A stretch of 64,000 nt of DNA from Oreohelix idahoensis (taxonomy: Eukaryota > Mollusca > Gastropoda > Stylommatophora > Oreohelicidae), in the NCBI GenBank assembly GCA_024509875.1, contig JAMPIV010000282.1:30887-94886 (forward strand), given 5' to 3'. Of this stretch, positions 60,536 to 64,000 are shown one piece after another (positions within the stretch are counted from its first letter, which is position 1; the number at the start of each line of letters is the position of its first letter). The notes under the pieces were generated by a model that made no database searches, was not told the origin of the DNA, and was given only the letters and a program-made list of their open reading frames with translations. The translations under genes were made by a program, and so were the position numbers.

Positions 60536-60990
60536 ATGTGACCTTTGCCCTTACAGGATACTTTCTGGCATGTCGGACATGAGCGACAATATAGCCTAAA
60601 ATCTTTGTTTATGCCAGGCCAATAAAAACCGGAAAGTAACTCTGCTTAAGGTGCGCTTAACACTCATATGACCTGCCATAGTGATATCGTGATTGGTTTT
60701 TAAAACCAAAGGCCTAACAATTCTAGGTACCACAATTTGCGTGTAAGCATTCGTGCCTTTACTGAGACGGCCTATGTTCTCATATGAGGACATTGCTGGC
60801 AATGTATGACCACATAGAAATCTGGTTTGAGAACCTGGTACATATAAAGCTTTACACTCTGTACAGTCATCCTTATTATTTGCCCTAATGACACAAGCAT
60901 TCGCATGGTCAGTACCAGAAGTATTTTCTTCCTGCTCCGCACAAATATTTGCATGTCGTTGTTTTCCGCCCGCATGTCGTGTATTATTTT
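60536..60990 (-). pseudogene. Element D zinc motif fused to integrase zinc finger; protease deleted
   Basis: C-T-E-C and, 13 residues on, C-G-H-T-L-P-A are at about 60800-60870. In the same frame, roughly 15 residues later, comes I-V-V-P-R-I-V-R, which in A-C is just before the integrase zinc finger (here I-T-M-A-G-H-M-S-V). So the ~250 residues with the protease and following linker are missing by an in-frame deletion. The C-x-x-C half of the integrase finger follows near 60550-60600. Confidence 0.8.
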
Positions 60991-62022
60991 AGTTACTAAC
61001 CTTCTTGTTATTTTGTACCTCACCCTTATTTTGATTCTCTTCATAATTATGAAACCTACCATTCCATAGTGGTCTTTCAATGTATGGCTGTCTGTACCAT
61101 CTGGGATGGTTATCATCACCCCATCTACCATTCTGATATCCAAGACCACTGTTGGAGAAATCCGGAAACCTATTTCTACCATATGGTGAAGGTGAATGCC
61201 TTCGATTAAAGTTGTACCTTCCTCTATTGGAGGATCTGAAGTCAAACCTGCGACTACCATCTGCACTCTTAGGGCGCTGATGGTACTCACCAACTCTATG
61301 GTCATAATAAACCGCACAAACCGGTAATGTATCATCAGATGTAGACATCTTGATCTCCCTGTTCGGATGGGCTGTGGCATATTGACGTCCGAGAGTTTCA
61401 CATTCATCAATATTCTTTGGACGTCTTTCCTGCAAAAAAACTTCAAGTTCGGCACTACTCGCCGACAGAACTTTGCCTCTTAACATTAAATCAATCAAAC
61501 CATCATAAGTTTTAGGGATATCAGTCAAATCAATCCAACGATTGAGGTATAGCTTAATAGAGGATATGAATTCTCCAAAATCAACCTTCTTATCATGTAA
61601 TATGTTATGAACTTTTTCTCTAAAACCTTCTTCTGTGAGTTGAAATTTTCTCAAAAGAGCCTGTTTAACAATATCAAAGTTTAATTGACTTTGTTGATCC
61701 AATTGCATGAAACATTTCATGGAATTACCAGTTAAGTGGTCTGACAATATAATGCTCCATCGTTCTTTTGGTAATTTCATATCGTTGGCTTTCATCTCAA
61801 ATTTTTGTGAAAAACTATCGATGCAATCCCGAGAATCAATAAAATTAGGTAATTTGAATTTTGTAAAACAAAAAGATTGATCAATGTATGATCCAGAGTG
61901 TCCATCAGAAGCTTGAGCCTAGATTTATGTTTATCATATTTGGTATCCGCATAATCATCTAGTTCCTTTCCTGATAAGCCCTTTCTTATACCTTCTTGTC
62001 GAAGATCCTTCAAGGACGACAT
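60989..62022 (-). pseudogene. Element D gag
   Basis: Met at 62022 (M-S-S-L-K-D-L). The coiled coil is very short compared with A-C, and a frameshift near 61900 follows. 60989-61795 carries the capsid region: F-Q-L-T-E-E-G-F, F-G-E-F-I-S-S-I, R-W-I-D-L-T, L-M-L-R-G-K and F-L-Q-E-R-R-P. The R/N/Y-rich tail with F-R-S-S-N-R-G-R-Y comes next. Without A-C for comparison it would still be recognisable as the same Gag type. No CCHC motif is visible. Confidence 0.83.
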
Positions 62023-63282
62023 CCCTGTAGTCTGGGTAAATCTACCTATTTTATGTAATATTATTTAAACAATTCTCACCTATTAATGTCAAGTAAATTC
62101 AATGTGAAGAGCAATGTGAAGTAACAATGACAATGGATGGCACATGTTAAGGCCAAAGATAATGATGATTGTACTTGAATTACAGCACGTGTAATAACGA
62201 ATATAAAGAAACTAAGTATATCAATGACAGAAATAACTAAATAATGGATATATATGAAAATATTAATATATTAAACAAGACAGAAAATTGACGAACGAAT
62301 ACAGAAAGTCGTTTTTAAATGCAACACTAAGACAAGAGAAGGATAGATGACGCACTATACAAACAGTGACCTACTTACATAAATAATGAACCTAAAAAAT
62401 GGACGTGATACTTGTACGAAACAACAAAACAAATATTCAATATATTCAATGAATAATCAAAGACGGGTACTCATCAGTGCAACCACTGGATTCTTGGACA
62501 ATACATTGAATAAAAACCGTAAGATTCGTTAAAATTTCTGGATCTCCTGAAGAAGTTACAGAAATATTAATCCCTTTTCCAACCACCCGCTGATGAAAAT
62601 ATTTAAGGAAAAGACATAAAATGATCATCTAGTGAACAGTAAAGAAAGGAATAGAGAACAAGGTGGCAAAATAAATGGTCAGGCGACAATCGACATTAAA
62701 CACAATTACTCATCTTATAAGCCATGTCCAAAAATTGTGTGAGAAGTTTCGGCCTGTTTGCATGTGAATAGCCAGTTACAATCGTTTCCATCCATGTACA
62801 GACATCAGAGTGTAATTGTCCAAAGATTCTTGATATTGAAAGTATGCCTCATCGTAGTTTTGAATGAAGCTAGTACTGAAAATTTTGATAAGTAGCCCTA
62901 TACGAGTTTCAGTTTTGAATGAACGATGTCGGTCGATCGTTCTGCCGCCGACGTCACGTAGTTCTGAGTTGCCGGATAGGCATGTTTCGGCCAAGTTTTA
63001 AATTTTTAATAATTTACAAATTATCAATTAAATAAGTTCTTCTTCCTTTCTTTGCTGATAAATGTTCATGAGTATCAATCATCGATACTGTAATCCTGTA
63101 AACCTTGAAATTTGATAGAAGCCATAGTCAAGGTCGAGCGTTATCCTTGAAGTCGCCCATTGTTGTCCTTGCTGACATGGAGTAATGTTTCGAACGAATC
63201 TTCTTAAATCCTATATTGTGTATTCAAAGTACCAATTAGGAATGATCCCGGCTTGGCCCCCAGAATTCGAGCCGGGTTCATA
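62023..63282 (-). other. Element D 5' untranslated region
   Basis: AT-rich, no coding content. The sequence directly inside the LTR is GC-rich (GGCCCCCAGAATTCGAGCCG) but lacks a TGG start at the edge, so I cannot place the primer-binding site. Confidence 0.55.
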
Positions 63283-63605
63283 TGTTAAGAACCAGATTTA
63301 TCTTTCTCTATTAATGTCTAGGGTTTTTCTCACTTTATCGTTGTGGTCAATTATTGGCTTCATAAATAAATATTACTTTATAATTTCTATTTGTGTTTGA
63401 ATGTTTCTTTCCAACTTTTCGTTTAAATCTGGCTTTGCCATTCCAATATAATCGTTTGTATTTGAATATGTATTCGTGTCTAATACTATGTAGACCTTTC
63501 AATTTGACATAATTAATACAACTGATCAATCTGAATTCTTGTATAGATTCTTCAACGATCTTGTTTCAAACGAATTTTGTATTATTACACACACACATAA
63601 ACATA
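63283..63605 (-). repeat. Element D 5' LTR, first part
   Basis: Direct copy of 47283-47600 (TGTTAAGAACCAG start). Interrupted at a TA dinucleotide (63604-63605) by the Tc1-like transposon. The short minus frame at 63347-63529 is a copy of the one at 47347-47529. Confidence 0.82.
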
Positions 63606-64000
63606 CTGAAGCACATTAAAAACGCACCACCTGTATAATCCAGAAACAGAGTGTGAAATGTAAATATAAGTATTTACAAGTTTACATATTTAGAATTTTT
63701 ATCCATTTTCCGATGAATCCATGCTGGCCATTAATTTGTACATTTGATTGTTATGAAATTCATTGCGATCTGTGCAGGCAAGGGAGAAAACCAAAAATGC
63801 AACCAATAAAAAAAATTAATTCACACTATCCTCAGTATCTGGTATGTCCACCGTGTGCTTGCAAAGAAGCTTGGCAGCGGCTCTGCATGGAACGCACAAG
63901 TCTCTGAAGGAAATTCCGGGGAATCAAGTCCCATTCACGTGTAAGAGCAGCTTCGAGCAGTTAAAGATTAGCTGGAGAACCTTGCCTGTAGACTATGCGT
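63606..64000 (-). mobile_element. Tc1-like DNA transposon, one end, continues beyond window
   Basis: Begins after TA with CTGAAGCACATTAAAAACGC, the probable terminal inverted repeat. It encodes a transposase C-terminus on the minus strand. Insertion at TA and the transposase type fit the Tc1/mariner superfamily. The other end is outside the window. Confidence 0.7.
63841..64000 (-). pseudogene. Tc1-like transposase C-terminal fragment
   Basis: The minus strand reads T-R-E-W-D-L-I-P, then L-V-R-S-M-Q-S-R-C-Q-A and A-H-G-G-H-T-R-Y before the stop. The W-x-x-I-P...S-M-x-x-R-C-x-A...G-G-H-T-x-Y tail is the classical end of Tc1-type transposases. One in-frame TAA (about 63960), where Gln or similar would be expected, suggests this copy is inactive. 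The catalytic domain is outside the window. Confidence 0.85.

Larger units (their letters stand above)
47283..64000 (-). mobile_element. Element D: decayed Gmr1-like Ty3/gypsy retrotransposon, right end beyond window
   Basis: The left LTR starts TGTTAAGAACCAG (47283), is split by element C, and ends GCTCTCAACA (57849). The right LTR starts at 63283 with the same TGTTAAGAACCAG, is interrupted by a Tc1-like element at 63606, and leaves the window. The LTR ends form an imperfect inverted repeat (TGTTAAGAAC / GCTCTCAACA). On the minus strand the order is gag 62022-60989, zinc motif, integrase, GPY/F, RT, RNase H 58131. Protease is deleted. Many frameshifts indicate an old copy. Confidence 0.82.

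Noticed and set aside
62776..62994. Short minus-strand frame before element D gag, considered as an accessory gene
   Set aside because: Lies in the 5' leader, has no motif, and has no counterpart in the leaders of A-C.

Overview
This window is metazoan repeat DNA, almost certainly from an invertebrate. It is AT-rich, has long (TA)n tracts, and contains no host gene with exons that I could recognise. Nearly all identifiable coding sequence belongs to transposable elements: Ty3/gypsy LTR retrotransposons, EEP-type LINEs, a hAT DNA transposon and a Tc1-like DNA transposon. The mix would suit a mollusc such as a cephalopod or another lophotrochozoan. That placement is a guess, because nothing in the sequence fixes the taxon.

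Left part (1-3797): decayed minus-strand LINE pieces. These are an RT fragment at 1-400, a LINE 3' end whose tail is the (CTT)n run at 688-763, and a LINE C-terminus at 3264-3738. They are separated by AT-rich DNA in which I see nothing.

Central nest (3798-38650): the most striking architecture. A 5'-truncated RTE-like LINE (3798-38650, TSD GGGCAACTAC) sits in repeat X. It contains a hAT transposon (6764-38635, TSD CTGTAGAG). The hAT contains LTR element A (8954-38457, TSD ATAAC). A contains element B in its RT/RNase H region (11699-25099, TSD tttac/cttac) and element E in its integrase (26848-33631, TSD AGAGG). A complete second LINE, F (13051-17010), lies in the left LTR of B. The depth is six levels, and most junctions are proved by target-site duplications. 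An empty paralogous site for the outermost insertion is present at 44087-44096.

Right part (38651-64000): a decayed gypsy element H (40677-43523) carrying a SINE-like insertion, a second copy of repeat X with an adjoining LINE fragment (43905-45115), about 2 kb without recognisable content, then element C (47680-57310) inserted in the left LTR of element D (47283 to beyond the window). A Tc1-like transposon interrupts the right LTR of D at the window edge.

Elements A, B, C, D and H are all on the minus strand, and all place integrase and its GPY/F module upstream of RT-RNase H. This is the Ty1/copia-like order known from the Gmr1 group of Ty3/gypsy elements. A-D have a SCAN-like capsid region, a coiled-coil Gag N-terminus, no CCHC knuckle that I can find, and a conserved C-X2-C-X13-C-G-H motif before the protease. 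Element E is different: an LTR element without RT or integrase, carrying one long ORF with a protease-like domain that has lost its catalytic Asp and three 53-residue repeats.
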